This document shows positions 8,489 to 17,457 of a stretch of DNA of 64,000 nucleotides, piece by piece (the stretch's first letter is position 1; every line of letters starts with the position of its first letter). Source of the DNA: Promicromonospora sp. AC04 (GTDB lineage: Bacteria; Actinomycetota; Actinomycetes; Actinomycetales; Cellulomonadaceae); NCBI RefSeq assembly GCF_003058225.1, contig NZ_QBUG01000015.1, positions 62,001-126,000 of the forward strand, in the 5' to 3' direction. Below the pieces are notes generated by a model. The model ran no database searches. It worked only from the letters and a program-made list of their open reading frames with translations, and was not told the origin of the DNA. The translations under genes and the position numbers were made by a program.

Positions 8489-9271
8489 ATGGTCGATCCC
8501 ATGGACACCACGCACGGACTCGACCTGGCGCCGCTGGCGGTGATGCGCCGCGCCGCCACGGCCACCGGTACCGCCGAGGCGGCACAGATGCTCGCAGTTG
8601 CGGGCGTGCCAGTCTTCCCCTGCAGCCAGAGCAGCACCCGTCCTCTGACCGGACGTGGCCCTCGTGCCGCGTCGGCGGATCCGGACCAGGTGGCGTGGTG
8701 GTGGTCGCGCTACCCGTCAGCCAACCTCGCGATCCCGACGGGGACCACCTCAGGGCTAGACGTCGTCGAGGTCCACCCCGACCGCGACGCCCGGTCAGGC
8801 CTCGACGGGATCCAGCGGGCCATACATACGGGTCTGATGCCCCGGCCGGGTCTGGCGGTGGCCACCCCGTCCGGTGGGCTGCACCTCATCTTCCTCCGCT
8901 CGCCCGAGACCACCCAGCGGTCCTGGACCGCACCGGGGTCCGGTGTGGAGTTCCACGGCGATCGCGGCTACGTCGTGCTGCCGCCCTCGCTGGTCCAGCG
9001 ACCCGACGGCACGGTGGGCCGATACCAGCTGATCGGGTCCAGCAACCCCCTAACGGGGCCAGTCGATGCCGTCGCCCTGCGCCGCTACCTAACCCCCTCC
9101 TCGGAGGAGCTCACGGCGCCTGTACTTGGAGCGGCCGGACCTGCCACCCGGGCCGCCCAGGTGCCTGTACCCGCGGTGGCCTCACGTCCCGCCGCGCCTG
9201 GTGTGCGGTCCCTGTCTCGTCCCGATCCCGGCAGCCCTGGCCGCCGGCCTCCCGAGGTGGTGAGCCTGTGA
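8489..9271 (+). CDS. Primase-polymerase (Prim-Pol)-like domain protein
   Basis: A 260-residue protein that matches the N-terminal bifunctional DNA primase/polymerase domain: WWWSRYPSANLAIPTGTTSG (about 70-89), then LDVVEVHPD, then PGLAVATPSGGLHLIF (about 126-141), EFHGDRGYVVLPPS and a C-terminal disordered tail. In classical members the second motif is DxD and supplies metal-binding catalytic residues; here it reads E-V-H, so activity is uncertain. The role in an ICE would be priming the transferred strand. ATG at 8489 was chosen; a second ATG at 8501 is possible. The gene overlaps the next one by four bases. Confidence 0.7.
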   Translation: MVDPMDTTHGLDLAPLAVMRRAATATGTAEAAQMLAVAGVPVFPCSQSSTRPLTGRGPRAASADPDQVAWWWSRYPSANLAIPTGTTSGLDVVEVHPDRDARSGLDGIQRAIHTGLMPRPGLAVATPSGGLHLIFLRSPETTQRSWTAPGSGVEFHGDRGYVVLPPSLVQRPDGTVGRYQLIGSSNPLTGPVDAVALRRYLTPSSEELTAPVLGAAGPATRAAQVPVPAVASRPAAPGVRSLSRPDPGSPGRRPPEVVSL

Positions 9272-9711
9272 ACCCGCAAAGCCCCTACGCGCAGCATGGC
9301 CCGCAGCATGGTCGTGGCCCGCGCTCCGGACCGGCCCAGCCCAAGAGCCCGGCGTCGTCGCCGAGCACGAACCCCGGCGCGTTCGGCGACCCGACCCGCC
9401 CCAAGACCCGGCAGGCCAAGACCCCGGGCCGGTCCAAGAAGGATCCGCAGGTGACGTGGATCCGTGTCGGGGATCTGCCAACCGTGCTGACTGGGCGGGT
9501 CCTGGCACGGGGCGTGGACCTGCACGCCGCCCTCATGCGTCGAGCCCTGCGCCGACCCACCGCCGCGGCCAAGAGAGCGGCTGGCGCGGCGAAGCGTCTG
9601 GTCACCCCGGACCGCACACCAAACGCCTCCGAGACACCAGCCCCGGCGCGAGCCCGGGGAAGTGTCCGGGAGTCGAGACCGCAGCAAGGCACCGAAGGGA
9701 TGGGCATCTGA
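9268..9711 (+). CDS. Hypothetical basic protein
   Basis: 147 residues from a GTG start that overlaps the Prim-Pol stop (GTGA). The first 55 residues are Pro/Ser/Gln-rich and likely disordered. A short ordered core follows (DPQVTWIRVGDLPTVLTGRV, about 60-79), then a strongly basic Ala/Arg helix (MRRALRRPTAAAKRAAGAAK) that could contact DNA or membrane. No family is recognised. It is translationally coupled on both sides, so it is probably a subunit or chaperone of the replication/transfer machinery. Confidence 0.6.
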   Translation: MNPQSPYAQHGPQHGRGPRSGPAQPKSPASSPSTNPGAFGDPTRPKTRQAKTPGRSKKDPQVTWIRVGDLPTVLTGRVLARGVDLHAALMRRALRRPTAAAKRAAGAAKRLVTPDRTPNASETPAPARARGSVRESRPQQGTEGMGI

Positions 9712-10676
9712 TGACCACGACCACGCTCCCCACCTCCACCGCTCCCGAGACGAGCACTCCCGACGCGGGGCGACCGTTGTTCGCGACCAGCGAGGGGCTG
9801 CGGGTCCTGCTGATCCGTCTGCACATCGACGGCCGCGACGCCTGGGCCAAAGACCCGGACGCGACAGAGCTCCTGGAATTCTGCATGGCCAAGTACGGGG
9901 CGCTGGCAGCCCGGTACCGGCAGACCCAGCAGGACGCCGCCGTCGCGGCGTTCGAGGTCCTACGGGCACCGGCCACCCTGGAGGCTCAGGACCCGTGGGG
10001 TGTGGTGACCCGCGCCGTGCAGCTCTCGCTGATGGCCGAGGACCGCGCCAACGGCCTGCTGTGCGACCAGTCCCGCGCCCGCCGGCTGCTGACCTCCGAC
10101 CAGCACGAGGCCACCCGGTTCACGGACTACGAGCTGGACGGCGCCCGCAGCCTCGACACCCTCCCGACCACCGCGGACCCAGTGGACACGGTCTCGCTCG
10201 ACCCAGCCGTGCTGGACCATCTCGACGTCGTCGACGTCACCTCGTCGCGACCATCGCAGATCGCGCCGGTCGAGGCCCGCACCGCCCTTGACATCGCGGC
10301 GAAGGTCCTGGCCGGTTTCGGCTGGGAACCCACCGACGCGCGGGCATGCCTGGCCTACATCACCGAGCGGCTGACCATCACCGGGGACACGGCCCGCGCG
10401 TTCGAGTACCTGCGCCGGGACAAGAACGCATTGGGCCGGTTCGACCTGGAGCTGCGGCAGTGGACCGCGCTGTGCGCCGTCGTGCTCGGCCACCCCCACC
10501 ACCCCGCCCTCGCGGTGCGCGACGGACTGCTGGCCCGGCTTATGCGAGGGCAGCGCACGACCGAGCTCCTGGCCGACGACCGCCTAGTCCGCGCGGTCCT
10601 GGCCGCTAGCCCGGCTCACCCGGCGGGCTCGGCCGGTTCGACACAGCCTGATCTGGAGGTGGAGTGCGATGCCTGA
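9711..10676 (+). CDS. Conserved ICE protein of unknown function, sigma-region-like helices
   Basis: A 321-residue mostly helical protein. Residues about 45-120 (ELLEFCMAKYGALAARYRQT, then DPWGVVTRAVQLSLMAEDRA, then NGLLCDQSRARR) follow a pattern that resembles conserved proteins of actinobacterial conjugative elements and, distantly, the helical region 2 of sigma factors. This resemblance is from memory of the pattern, not from a search. The start codon shares a base with the previous stop (TGATG), and the end overlaps the ParB-like gene, so it belongs to the same translational unit. Confidence 0.6.
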   Translation: MTTTTLPTSTAPETSTPDAGRPLFATSEGLRVLLIRLHIDGRDAWAKDPDATELLEFCMAKYGALAARYRQTQQDAAVAAFEVLRAPATLEAQDPWGVVTRAVQLSLMAEDRANGLLCDQSRARRLLTSDQHEATRFTDYELDGARSLDTLPTTADPVDTVSLDPAVLDHLDVVDVTSSRPSQIAPVEARTALDIAAKVLAGFGWEPTDARACLAYITERLTITGDTARAFEYLRRDKNALGRFDLELRQWTALCAVVLGHPHHPALAVRDGLLARLMRGQRTTELLADDRLVRAVLAASPAHPAGSAGSTQPDLEVECDA

Positions 10677-11736
10677 GACCCAGAAGCAGGATTCCGCCGA
10701 GGGGCTGCTGCGTCTGGACGTCGCGGTCGACTCGATCGTCGTCGGGGACCGGCACCGCCAGGACCTGGGCGACATCGACGCCCTGGCCACCTCGATCGAG
10801 CAGCTCGGGCTGCTGCAGCCGATCACTGTCACCCCGGACATGCTGCTGGTGTGTGGGTACCGGCGCCTGATCGCGATCCAGCGCCTGGGATGGGCCACCA
10901 CCCGCCCCTGGGTACGCCGCGGGATCTCCAGCCGACTGCAGGAGGTGCTGGCCGAACGCGACGAAGAGCAGCTGCGCAAGCCGCTGGATGACGTCGAAGC
11001 AGCGCAGCTCTACCGGGAGATCAAAGAGCTCCTGGCCGAGGACGCCGCCCGCCGCCAGGCCACCGGCCGCTTCGGCGCCAACGGCGACGCCCGCACCACC
11101 ACGAACAACACCCCGGGGCAGGGGGACGAAGTGGACATCGACGGTGGTGCCAATTTGGCACCACCGCGTGACCTGCGCGAACGCACCAGGGCCCAGGCAG
11201 CGCGGATGGTCACCGGGAAGGCGTCCTACACGCGCCTGGACCGGATCGCTGCCCTGTCGGACATCGCCGACGACACCACGCGTCCCGACCGGATCCGGAT
11301 CATGGCCGCCGACGCACTGGAGCAGGTCCGCCAGGGCGCGTCGGTGTTTCCCCTGTACGACCGCGTCCGGGCCGAGCTGGCGGCCGTCGACCCGAGGGCA
11401 CAGGCGGTCGAGCCGGTAGGCCAGGACGAGGTCGCCGAGGTCGTGGCCGCCGCCGTCGAGCGCCTGACCCGGCCCGCGCCAGAGACAAACCGGACCGACG
11501 AGAGCGGCGGGCACCCCGTGAAGGGGCGGCACTCGCTGCGCGCGTGGGCCCTGCTGTGGCAGGGCATGGACGGGTGGTGGGAGCACTACGACCCAGCCGA
11601 TGTCGGCGCCGGCGCCGACGACACGGACTGGGCGGTGTTCGAGAGGGTCCTGGACCAGACCTCCCGATTCGCCGCCGCGGCGCGCGCCGCACGCGACCAA
11701 GCAGAGGCAGCACGCCGCGACCGGACGGAGACCTGA
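10669..11736 (+). CDS. ParB N-terminal domain (ParB/Srx-fold) protein
   Basis: A 355-residue protein. Residues about 15-80 contain the ParB-like module: VVGDRHRQDLGDIDALATSI, EQLGLLQPITVT and GYRRLIAIQRLGW, the GxRR box that binds CTP in true ParB proteins. A central helical part with KASYTRLDRIAALSDIADD resembles the DNA-binding KorB/Spo0J-type region. The C-terminal part is helical and ends in a charged coiled segment. It could segregate the excised circle or act as a regulator. No ParA partner and no parS-like site are visible nearby. Confidence 0.75.
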   Translation: MPETQKQDSAEGLLRLDVAVDSIVVGDRHRQDLGDIDALATSIEQLGLLQPITVTPDMLLVCGYRRLIAIQRLGWATTRPWVRRGISSRLQEVLAERDEEQLRKPLDDVEAAQLYREIKELLAEDAARRQATGRFGANGDARTTTNNTPGQGDEVDIDGGANLAPPRDLRERTRAQAARMVTGKASYTRLDRIAALSDIADDTTRPDRIRIMAADALEQVRQGASVFPLYDRVRAELAAVDPRAQAVEPVGQDEVAEVVAAAVERLTRPAPETNRTDESGGHPVKGRHSLRAWALLWQGMDGWWEHYDPADVGAGADDTDWAVFERVLDQTSRFAAAARAARDQAEAARRDRTET

Positions 11737-11737
11737 G

Positions 11738-12490
11738 ATGCCCACCACCAACACCTCGACACCGATGGGATCGAACCTGTCGGGTAGAGGCCCTCGGGGC
11801 GCACTGATGCTTGTGCGGTACTGGATCGCCCGGAACCGGGTGCTGAGCCTGGTCATCGCGCTCCTGGGCGTCGTCGCGCTCATCGCGGCCCTGCGCCTTC
11901 TGACGACGGACCCCGCAGGCCAGCCGCCGGTCGTGGCGCCCTCGCCGACCGCCGCCGCGCCCGACCCCGACACGCACCCGAGTGTGGCAGCCACCCCGAT
12001 CCTGCCGCCCGACGCACTTCTCGCGCAGATCTCAGACCCGGACGCCTTCGCCCGAGCGGTAGCCGAGACTGTATTCACCTGGGACACAGGCAGCACCAGC
12101 CTTCCGGACCTGTCTGAGCGGCTCCTGGTGGTGGCCGACCCCACCGGCGAGGAGACCCCGGGACTGCTGGTCGACCTGCGGACCTACCTGCCCAACGACC
12201 AGGCCTGGACGCACCTGGTCCAGTACCGCACGCGGCAGTGGATCGAGATCACCGACGTCGTCGAACCGGACGCGTGGGACCAAGCGGTCGAGCAGGCCCC
12301 CGAGGGCGCCCTCGCGGCGGGGACGACGGCGCGCACAGTGACCGGGGTGCGGCACCGGGCCGGGGTCTGGGACGGCGAACCAGTCAGCGTCCAGGAGCCG
12401 GTGCAGTTCACGGTGTTCCTGGTGTGCTCTCCGAGCGCTGACCAGTGCTATCTGCTGCGGCTGTCCACGCCCGGCCGGGCCCTGCACTGA
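11738..12490 (+). CDS. Membrane-anchored conjugation protein, possibly VirB8/TcpC-like
   Basis: A 250-residue protein with a short cytoplasmic N-terminus, one membrane helix (about 32-53, VLSLVIALLGVVALIAALRL) and a soluble outer domain of about 190 residues after a Pro-rich linker. One helix followed by a small alpha/beta domain is the layout of VirB8 and TcpC, which scaffold type IV secretion channels. The position immediately before the transglycosylase/M23 gene supports that role. Sequence similarity to VirB8 is not obvious by eye, so the assignment is inference. Confidence 0.5.
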   Translation: MPTTNTSTPMGSNLSGRGPRGALMLVRYWIARNRVLSLVIALLGVVALIAALRLLTTDPAGQPPVVAPSPTAAAPDPDTHPSVAATPILPPDALLAQISDPDAFARAVAETVFTWDTGSTSLPDLSERLLVVADPTGEETPGLLVDLRTYLPNDQAWTHLVQYRTRQWIEITDVVEPDAWDQAVEQAPEGALAAGTTARTVTGVRHRAGVWDGEPVSVQEPVQFTVFLVCSPSADQCYLLRLSTPGRALH

Positions 12491-12498
12491 GAGACCTG

Positions 12499-13692
12499 GT
12501 GCCCCCGATGCGCATCCTGATGATCGCCGCCACCCTGGTGATGCTGTTCGGCCCGGCCACCGCTCTGACCGCGTACGCCCTCCTGGCCCCCGCCTACGCC
12601 GCCGGGTGCGAGCCCGGCGACACGGCCGTCGGGCCGGTCGGGGCGGTGCCGGTGGAGCTGACTGCGACCACCACCGGCGGGACCCCGGTGTCCCTGGACC
12701 GGACCCAGCTGCGCCACGCCGCGACCATCATCTCCACCGGGTCCCGCACGCAGGGCGTCGGAAGAGACGGGATCTTGATCGCGCTGATGGCGGCGTTGAC
12801 CGAGTCGCACTTGCGGATGCTGGCCAACCCCGGCGCGTACCCCGACTCGACCACCCACCCGCACGACGGGACCGGGCAGGACCACGACAGCCTCGGGATG
12901 TTCCAGATGCGCCCGGCGGCCGGGTGGGGAACCGTCGCCCAGCTCATGGACCCGGCCTACCAAGCGAGCGCGTTCTTCGGTGGGCCAACCGGGCCTAACC
13001 ACGGGTCGCCCCGTGGCCTGCTCGACATCCCCGACTGGCAGCAGCTGCCCAAGGGCGCCGCGGCGCAGGCCGTCGAGGTCTCCGCATACCCCGATCGGTA
13101 CGCCCAGTACGAACCCGTCGCTCGGGCCATCCTCGAGAAGCTCACCACCTCTCCGACAGCAGGCCAGAGCGACGGACCGGCGAGCGGGCCCGCGCTCTCG
13201 TCGCGGGTCGTGTTCCCGCTGCCTGCCGACTCCTGGACCCGCACCTCGGGATTCGGCCAGCGGGGCTACCGGCTGCATGCCGGGGTGGACTACGCCGCAC
13301 CGGCCGGCACCCCGGTACTTGCGCTGGCCGACGGCGTGGTCGCCTCCGTGGAGACCAGCCCGACCGGCGGCAACATGATCGTCCTGGACCACACCATCGC
13401 GGGCCCGGACGGGGCGCGGCGTGCAGGCTCCGCGTACCTGCACCTGCGCGACGGCTCCACCACCGTGGCCGAGGGCGACACCGTCACGGCCGGGGCCCAG
13501 ATCGCGCAGGTTGGATCGACCGGACGCTCGACCGGGCCACACCTTCACCTGGAAGTCAGGCCCGGCGGCCCGCACGCCGCTGCCATCGACCCCGAGCCGT
13601 GGCTGACAGCGCACTCCCCCACCACGGTGGACGGCGACGCCGTCCTGCCCGCCACCAGCGGCGGTGCGTGCCTGACGGGGGCAACGCCATGA
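12499..13692 (+). CDS. Secreted cell-wall hydrolase: lytic transglycosylase-like domain plus M23 peptidase
   Basis: A 397-residue exported protein with an N-terminal hydrophobic signal (about 4-34). The first domain has an SLT-like pattern, ALMAALTESHLRML with Glu as likely catalytic acid, then SLGMFQMRPAAGWG. The C-terminal domain is an M23 peptidase with zinc ligands HxxxD in LHAGVDYAAP (His at about 260) and HxH in GPHLHLEVRPGG (about 347-349). Such double enzymes (VirB1 role) open peptidoglycan for the conjugation channel. GTG at 12499 lies six bases after GAGAG; ATG at 12508 is an alternative start. Confidence 0.88.
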   Translation: MPPMRILMIAATLVMLFGPATALTAYALLAPAYAAGCEPGDTAVGPVGAVPVELTATTTGGTPVSLDRTQLRHAATIISTGSRTQGVGRDGILIALMAALTESHLRMLANPGAYPDSTTHPHDGTGQDHDSLGMFQMRPAAGWGTVAQLMDPAYQASAFFGGPTGPNHGSPRGLLDIPDWQQLPKGAAAQAVEVSAYPDRYAQYEPVARAILEKLTTSPTAGQSDGPASGPALSSRVVFPLPADSWTRTSGFGQRGYRLHAGVDYAAPAGTPVLALADGVVASVETSPTGGNMIVLDHTIAGPDGARRAGSAYLHLRDGSTTVAEGDTVTAGAQIAQVGSTGRSTGPHLHLEVRPGGPHAAAIDPEPWLTAHSPTTVDGDAVLPATSGGACLTGATP

Positions 13693-13997
13693 CCACCAGC
13701 ACATCAGCCATCGCCGCCGTCGCAGTTCTGTTCGCGGGGGTCGGGCCCGACTTCGGTGCGGTGACCGGTAGCGGCCTGTACCCGATCGCCGGGGCCTTCC
13801 TGACCATCACCCTGGTCATCGCCATCGCGATGCTCGCCATCTGCGCGTTCGTCTGGGCCGTGGCCACCGCCGTCGGCAGCTGGCAGGTCACCAGCAAGGC
13901 CCGCATCGGGGTGCTGCTCGCCGTCGCGGGTGCCGTGCTGGCCGGCGGGGCACTGGCCTGGCTCAACTGGCTCATCGACCTCGGCTACACCTTCTAA
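13689..13997 (+). CDS. Small membrane protein of the conjugation cluster
   Basis: A 102-residue protein with three predicted membrane helices (about 5-20, 30-57 and 70-95), starting inside the stop of the hydrolase gene. No catalytic motif is visible. Its size and place between the VirB1-like hydrolase and a second small membrane protein before TrbL match the VirB2-type pilin or channel-lining slot of actinobacterial type IV secretion clusters, but this is positional inference. Confidence 0.6.
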   Translation: MTTSTSAIAAVAVLFAGVGPDFGAVTGSGLYPIAGAFLTITLVIAIAMLAICAFVWAVATAVGSWQVTSKARIGVLLAVAGAVLAGGALAWLNWLIDLGYTF

Positions 13998-14084
13998 AAC
14001 CTCGCAGCACGCCCGCGCCCTCAGCGATGGTCCGGGCGGCACACCTCCCCAGCGCAAGCATCACCGCGCTGAGGGAGAACCGCC

Positions 14085-14450
14085 ATGCTGCCCATCCTCC
14101 AGACCACCACCGTGGCCGCCACCCACGCCGCCGAACGCGCCACCATGGTCGCAGCCGGCCTCGCGACCCGGCGCGACCCGGACATCGACATCACCCCGAA
14201 TACCGAGGGGCTGCCCGGGATCGACCAGCTCAAGGTGATCGTCGGCGCGATCATGAACATCGGCCTGATCCTGGCCGTGGTCGCCCTGATCATCGCCGCG
14301 ATCGTCTGGGCCTTCGGCGCCAACAGCTCCAACCCGCACCTGGCCGGTCGGGGCAAGACCGGGATCCTGGTCGCCGCCGCCGCCGGCGTCGTGTGCGGGG
14401 CCGCTGTCGCCCTGGTCAACTTCGGCTGGGACCTCGGGCAGCAGATCTGA
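14085..14450 (+). CDS. DUF6112-like small membrane protein (pilin-slot)
   Basis: A 121-residue protein: N-terminal leader of about 25 residues, then DIDITPNTEGLPGIDQLKVI, a membrane helix (about 58-78), a short basic loop containing AGRGKTGILVA and a second helix (about 85-108). Two helices joined by a basic loop is the pattern of VirB2-like conjugative pilins. I recall similar proteins being labelled DUF6112 in front of TrbL in actinobacterial ICEs. It is preceded by an 87-base gap with GGGAGAACCGCC as ribosome-binding site and overlaps the TrbL start by one base. Confidence 0.65.
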   Translation: MLPILQTTTVAATHAAERATMVAAGLATRRDPDIDITPNTEGLPGIDQLKVIVGAIMNIGLILAVVALIIAAIVWAFGANSSNPHLAGRGKTGILVAAAAGVVCGAAVALVNFGWDLGQQI

Positions 14451-15913
14451 TGGACGTCTGCTCCCTGCCGATCGTGGCGCAGATCTGCGCCGGATCCGGT
14501 GACGTGACTGCCGGTGCGTCCTCCTCCCCGATCCAGGGCCTGGCGGACTGGGTCGGAGGCATGGCCGCGTGGGTGCTGGAGGGCATGTGGGCCCTGATGG
14601 TGACCACCACCATGGTCGACATCACCAGCGACTCGTACACCCGGGTCTACGCCCTGGTGTTCGGGATCGCGGTCCTGGTCATGCTGCTCTTCTTCCTGCT
14701 GCAGGTCATCACCGGCATGATCCGCCGCGACCCCGGCGCCCTGGGCCGGGGTGTGCTCGGGCTGGGCAAGTCCGTCCTGGGCAGCTTCGTCGTAGTCATG
14801 CTGACCGCGCTGCTGCTAGAGATCACCGACCAGCTCTGCCTCGGGCTCGTACAAGCCGCCGGGACCACCATGGAGCAGGTCGGGCACCGCCTGGTCCTCA
14901 TGGTCACCGGCATCACGATCTCCACCAACGTGATCGGCGTCGGCCCGTTGCTCGGCCTGTTCCTGGCCGGCATCGCATTCAGTGCCGCGTTCGCGGTGTG
15001 GATCAGCCTGCTGGTGCGGTCCGCGCTGATCCTGGTCGCGATCGCCCTCGGCCCGCTGGCCCTGGCCGGAGCGACCTGGGACGCCACCCGCGGCTGGGTG
15101 AGCAAATGGGCCACCTTCGTCGTCGCTCTGGTGTTGTCGAAGCTCGTCATGATCGTGATCTTCCTGATCGCGACCGAGCAGATGTCCGCACCGATCGAGG
15201 CCGACATCGCTTCAGTGGCCGAGCCGCTGACCGGGATCGTGCTCCTCCTGGTCGGCGCCTTCGCGCCGTACCTGACGTACAAGCTGATCGGCTTCGTCGG
15301 GCTCGACCTCTGGGCGACGATGACGACCGAGTCCGACGCCAAGGAATCCTTGAACCGGCCCATGCCCTACCTGCCCGGCGGTTGGTCCCGCCCGCCCGTG
15401 CCCAAGGTGGTGGACTCCGAGGACAGCACCGGCTCCGGTGATGGGCCGGGCTCGGGGGGTGAGGGACCAAGCGCTGCCAGCACGGTGACCACCCCGGGTG
15501 GCACGAGCGTCGGTGACGCCCCCGCCAAGGCCGGTGCCGTGAGCGGCACCGGAACCGGCACTGGAACCGGCGCGGCAACGGCTGGATCCGGCACGGCAGG
15601 GGTCGGTGCTGCGGGCGGTGGTGCGGTGGCCGGTGCGGCGGCGCCCGCCCTTGCTGGGGTGGCTCTGGCCAAGGGCGCTTTCGACGCCGGTCACCACACC
15701 GGCCAGGCCGTCGGCGGCGAAGCCACCAAGGCCGGCGACGGCGCGACCCAGCCCGGCACAACCCAGGGCGCCTCGGGCACCCCGCCCCATGCGGGTGCGG
15801 GTGCGGGTGCGGGTGCGGGTCAGGCGAGCTCGCCTGACGCTGACCCGGGCGCGCCGTCGACGGCGGCGCCGGAGCAGCCCGGGATCCTGTTCCGCGACGG
15901 GGACCAGCCATGA
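14450..15913 (+). CDS. TrbL/VirB6-like polytopic conjugation channel protein
   Basis: A 487-residue inner-membrane protein with about six or seven helices between residues 40 and 285, among them VYALVFGIAVLVMLLFFLLQ, LLGLFLAGIAFSAAFAVWIS and LILVAIALGPLALAG, which resemble the TrbL core. The region after 300 is a disordered Gly/Ala/Thr tail with short tandem repeats. VirB6/TrbL proteins line the inner-membrane pore of the conjugation channel. The gene starts one base before the end of the DUF6112-like gene and overlaps SCO6880 by four bases, which places all three in one operon. Confidence 0.8.
   Translation: MDVCSLPIVAQICAGSGDVTAGASSSPIQGLADWVGGMAAWVLEGMWALMVTTTMVDITSDSYTRVYALVFGIAVLVMLLFFLLQVITGMIRRDPGALGRGVLGLGKSVLGSFVVVMLTALLLEITDQLCLGLVQAAGTTMEQVGHRLVLMVTGITISTNVIGVGPLLGLFLAGIAFSAAFAVWISLLVRSALILVAIALGPLALAGATWDATRGWVSKWATFVVALVLSKLVMIVIFLIATEQMSAPIEADIASVAEPLTGIVLLLVGAFAPYLTYKLIGFVGLDLWATMTTESDAKESLNRPMPYLPGGWSRPPVPKVVDSEDSTGSGDGPGSGGEGPSAASTVTTPGGTSVGDAPAKAGAVSGTGTGTGTGAATAGSGTAGVGAAGGGAVAGAAAPALAGVALAKGAFDAGHHTGQAVGGEATKAGDGATQPGTTQGASGTPPHAGAGAGAGAGQASSPDADPGAPSTAAPEQPGILFRDGDQP
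15791..15820 (+). repeat. Five tandem GCGGGT hexamers in the TrbL-like tail
   Basis: The hexamer GCGGGT is repeated five times without interruption and encodes an (Ala-Gly) run in the disordered C-terminal tail of the TrbL-like protein. A looser ACCGGAAC/ACCGGCAC repeat lies upstream near 15548-15570. The hexamer length keeps the reading frame when copy number changes, so slippage would alter only tail length. Confidence 0.85.
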
Positions 15914-17358
15914 GCGCCCCGGCCACCGGGCGCCTCGGCTCGGTGAAGTTCTCCCGCCTGTCCAAGCGGGCCCTGATCCTGGGCCTGACCGCAACCCAGC
16001 TGGTCACCATCGGCCTGGGCGCCCTGCCTCTGGTCGTCGCGCTCTACTCGGGCTCCGGAACCCTCCTCGCGATACCAGTCCTGGTCCTGGCCACGGCTGC
16101 CGCAGTGGTGCGGCTGGGTGGGCGGCACGTGATCGACTGGATCCCGATCGCCGCCTCGTGGACCTGGCGCACCACGACCGGCCAGCTCCACTACCGCGCC
16201 CGCCTCACCGGACGGAGGTCCCGCCCGCGCCCGGCCGGGACCCTGGCCCTGCCCGGCGACACCGCAGCGCTACGCCAGTACACCGACCCCGTCACCGGTG
16301 CCGTACTCGTGCACGACTCGCACGCCAACACCCTCACCGCCATCCTGCCCGTGACCCACCCCGCGTTCGTGCTGCTCGACCCCGGGGAGCAGCAACGCCG
16401 GGTCACCGCGTGGGGCCGGGTGCTGGCGACGGTGTCCCGGTCGGGGCACATCGCTGCCCTGCAGGTCACCGAACGGACCCTGCCCGGCTCCGGGGCCTCC
16501 CTCGTGGACTGGTGGAAGGCGCACGGGATCGACGACGGATCCTTCGCGAGCCGGACTTACGCGGACCTGATTGACCGGGCCGGGCCCGCCGGGGAGCAGC
16601 ACGCCACCACCATCGCCCTGTCCCTGGACATGAGCGCCGCAGCCCGGTCCGCCCGGGCGGCCGGTGGCGGGCTGCGCGGGGCGGCAGCTGTGCTGCGGCA
16701 GGAGGTCGAGACCCTGACGATCGCGCTGCGCGCCGCCGACCTCACCCCGGGCGACCCGTACGACGCAGGGCGGCTCGCGGTGCACCTGCGCACCGCGTAC
16801 GACCCCGCAATCGGGCCTGCCTTGGAGCGCCACCCGACGCTCGGGCGGGAGCTGGCCGCAGCGGGGCCGATCGCGGTCACCGAGACCTGGGGCAATCTGC
16901 GCGCCGACGCTGGCTACCACTGCGTGCTGTGGATTTCCCAGTGGCCCCAGTCCCAGACCTACCCCGGGTTCCTGGCACCGCTGCTGCTGTCCTCGGGGGT
17001 GCAGCGCACCGTGTCATTGACGTACCGGCCGGTGCGTGCCGATGTCGCCGTGCGTGAGCTGCGCCGCCGTCGGACCGGGCACCTGTCCGACGCCGCCCAA
17101 CGGGCACGCATGGGGCAGACCACGGACGCGACCGACCGGGCCGAGCTGTCCGACGTCCTGCAGCAAGAGGCCGACCTCGCCGCCGGGCACAGCCTCCTGA
17201 CCGCCACGGGACTGATCACCATCAGCGCCCCCGACCTCGCACGGCTCGCGCACGACGTCGCCGCCGTCGAGCAGGCCGCGATCCAAGCGTCCGTGGAGAC
17301 CCGCCGGCTCTGGGGGCAGCAGGCCCAGGCGTTCGCCCGCTCTGTCCTGCCCACCTGA
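15910..17358 (+). CDS. SCO6880-family conjugation protein (VirB3/VirB4 N-terminal-like)
   Basis: A 482-residue protein with two membrane helices near the N-terminus (about 20-40 and 43-65), followed by the characteristic stretch RHVIDWIPIAASWTWRTTTG and a long soluble alpha/beta domain without a Walker motif. This is the SCO6880 family of actinobacterial mobile elements, which combines a VirB3/PrgI-like membrane part with the non-ATPase half of VirB4. The matching ATPase half is encoded separately at 20979-22508; the 3.6 kb between them is filled by small accessory genes. Confidence 0.85.
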   Translation: MSAPATGRLGSVKFSRLSKRALILGLTATQLVTIGLGALPLVVALYSGSGTLLAIPVLVLATAAAVVRLGGRHVIDWIPIAASWTWRTTTGQLHYRARLTGRRSRPRPAGTLALPGDTAALRQYTDPVTGAVLVHDSHANTLTAILPVTHPAFVLLDPGEQQRRVTAWGRVLATVSRSGHIAALQVTERTLPGSGASLVDWWKAHGIDDGSFASRTYADLIDRAGPAGEQHATTIALSLDMSAAARSARAAGGGLRGAAAVLRQEVETLTIALRAADLTPGDPYDAGRLAVHLRTAYDPAIGPALERHPTLGRELAAAGPIAVTETWGNLRADAGYHCVLWISQWPQSQTYPGFLAPLLLSSGVQRTVSLTYRPVRADVAVRELRRRRTGHLSDAAQRARMGQTTDATDRAELSDVLQQEADLAAGHSLLTATGLITISAPDLARLAHDVAAVEQAAIQASVETRRLWGQQAQAFARSVLPT

Positions 17359-17457
17359 ACGGGTCCCGGGCCGCGGCAGGTGGTCACAGCGTGTGCTCGA
17401 CGGGCTCGGTGAGCAGCATCGACGACGAGCACGGGCGGGGTCGTGCACCTGCTGGGC

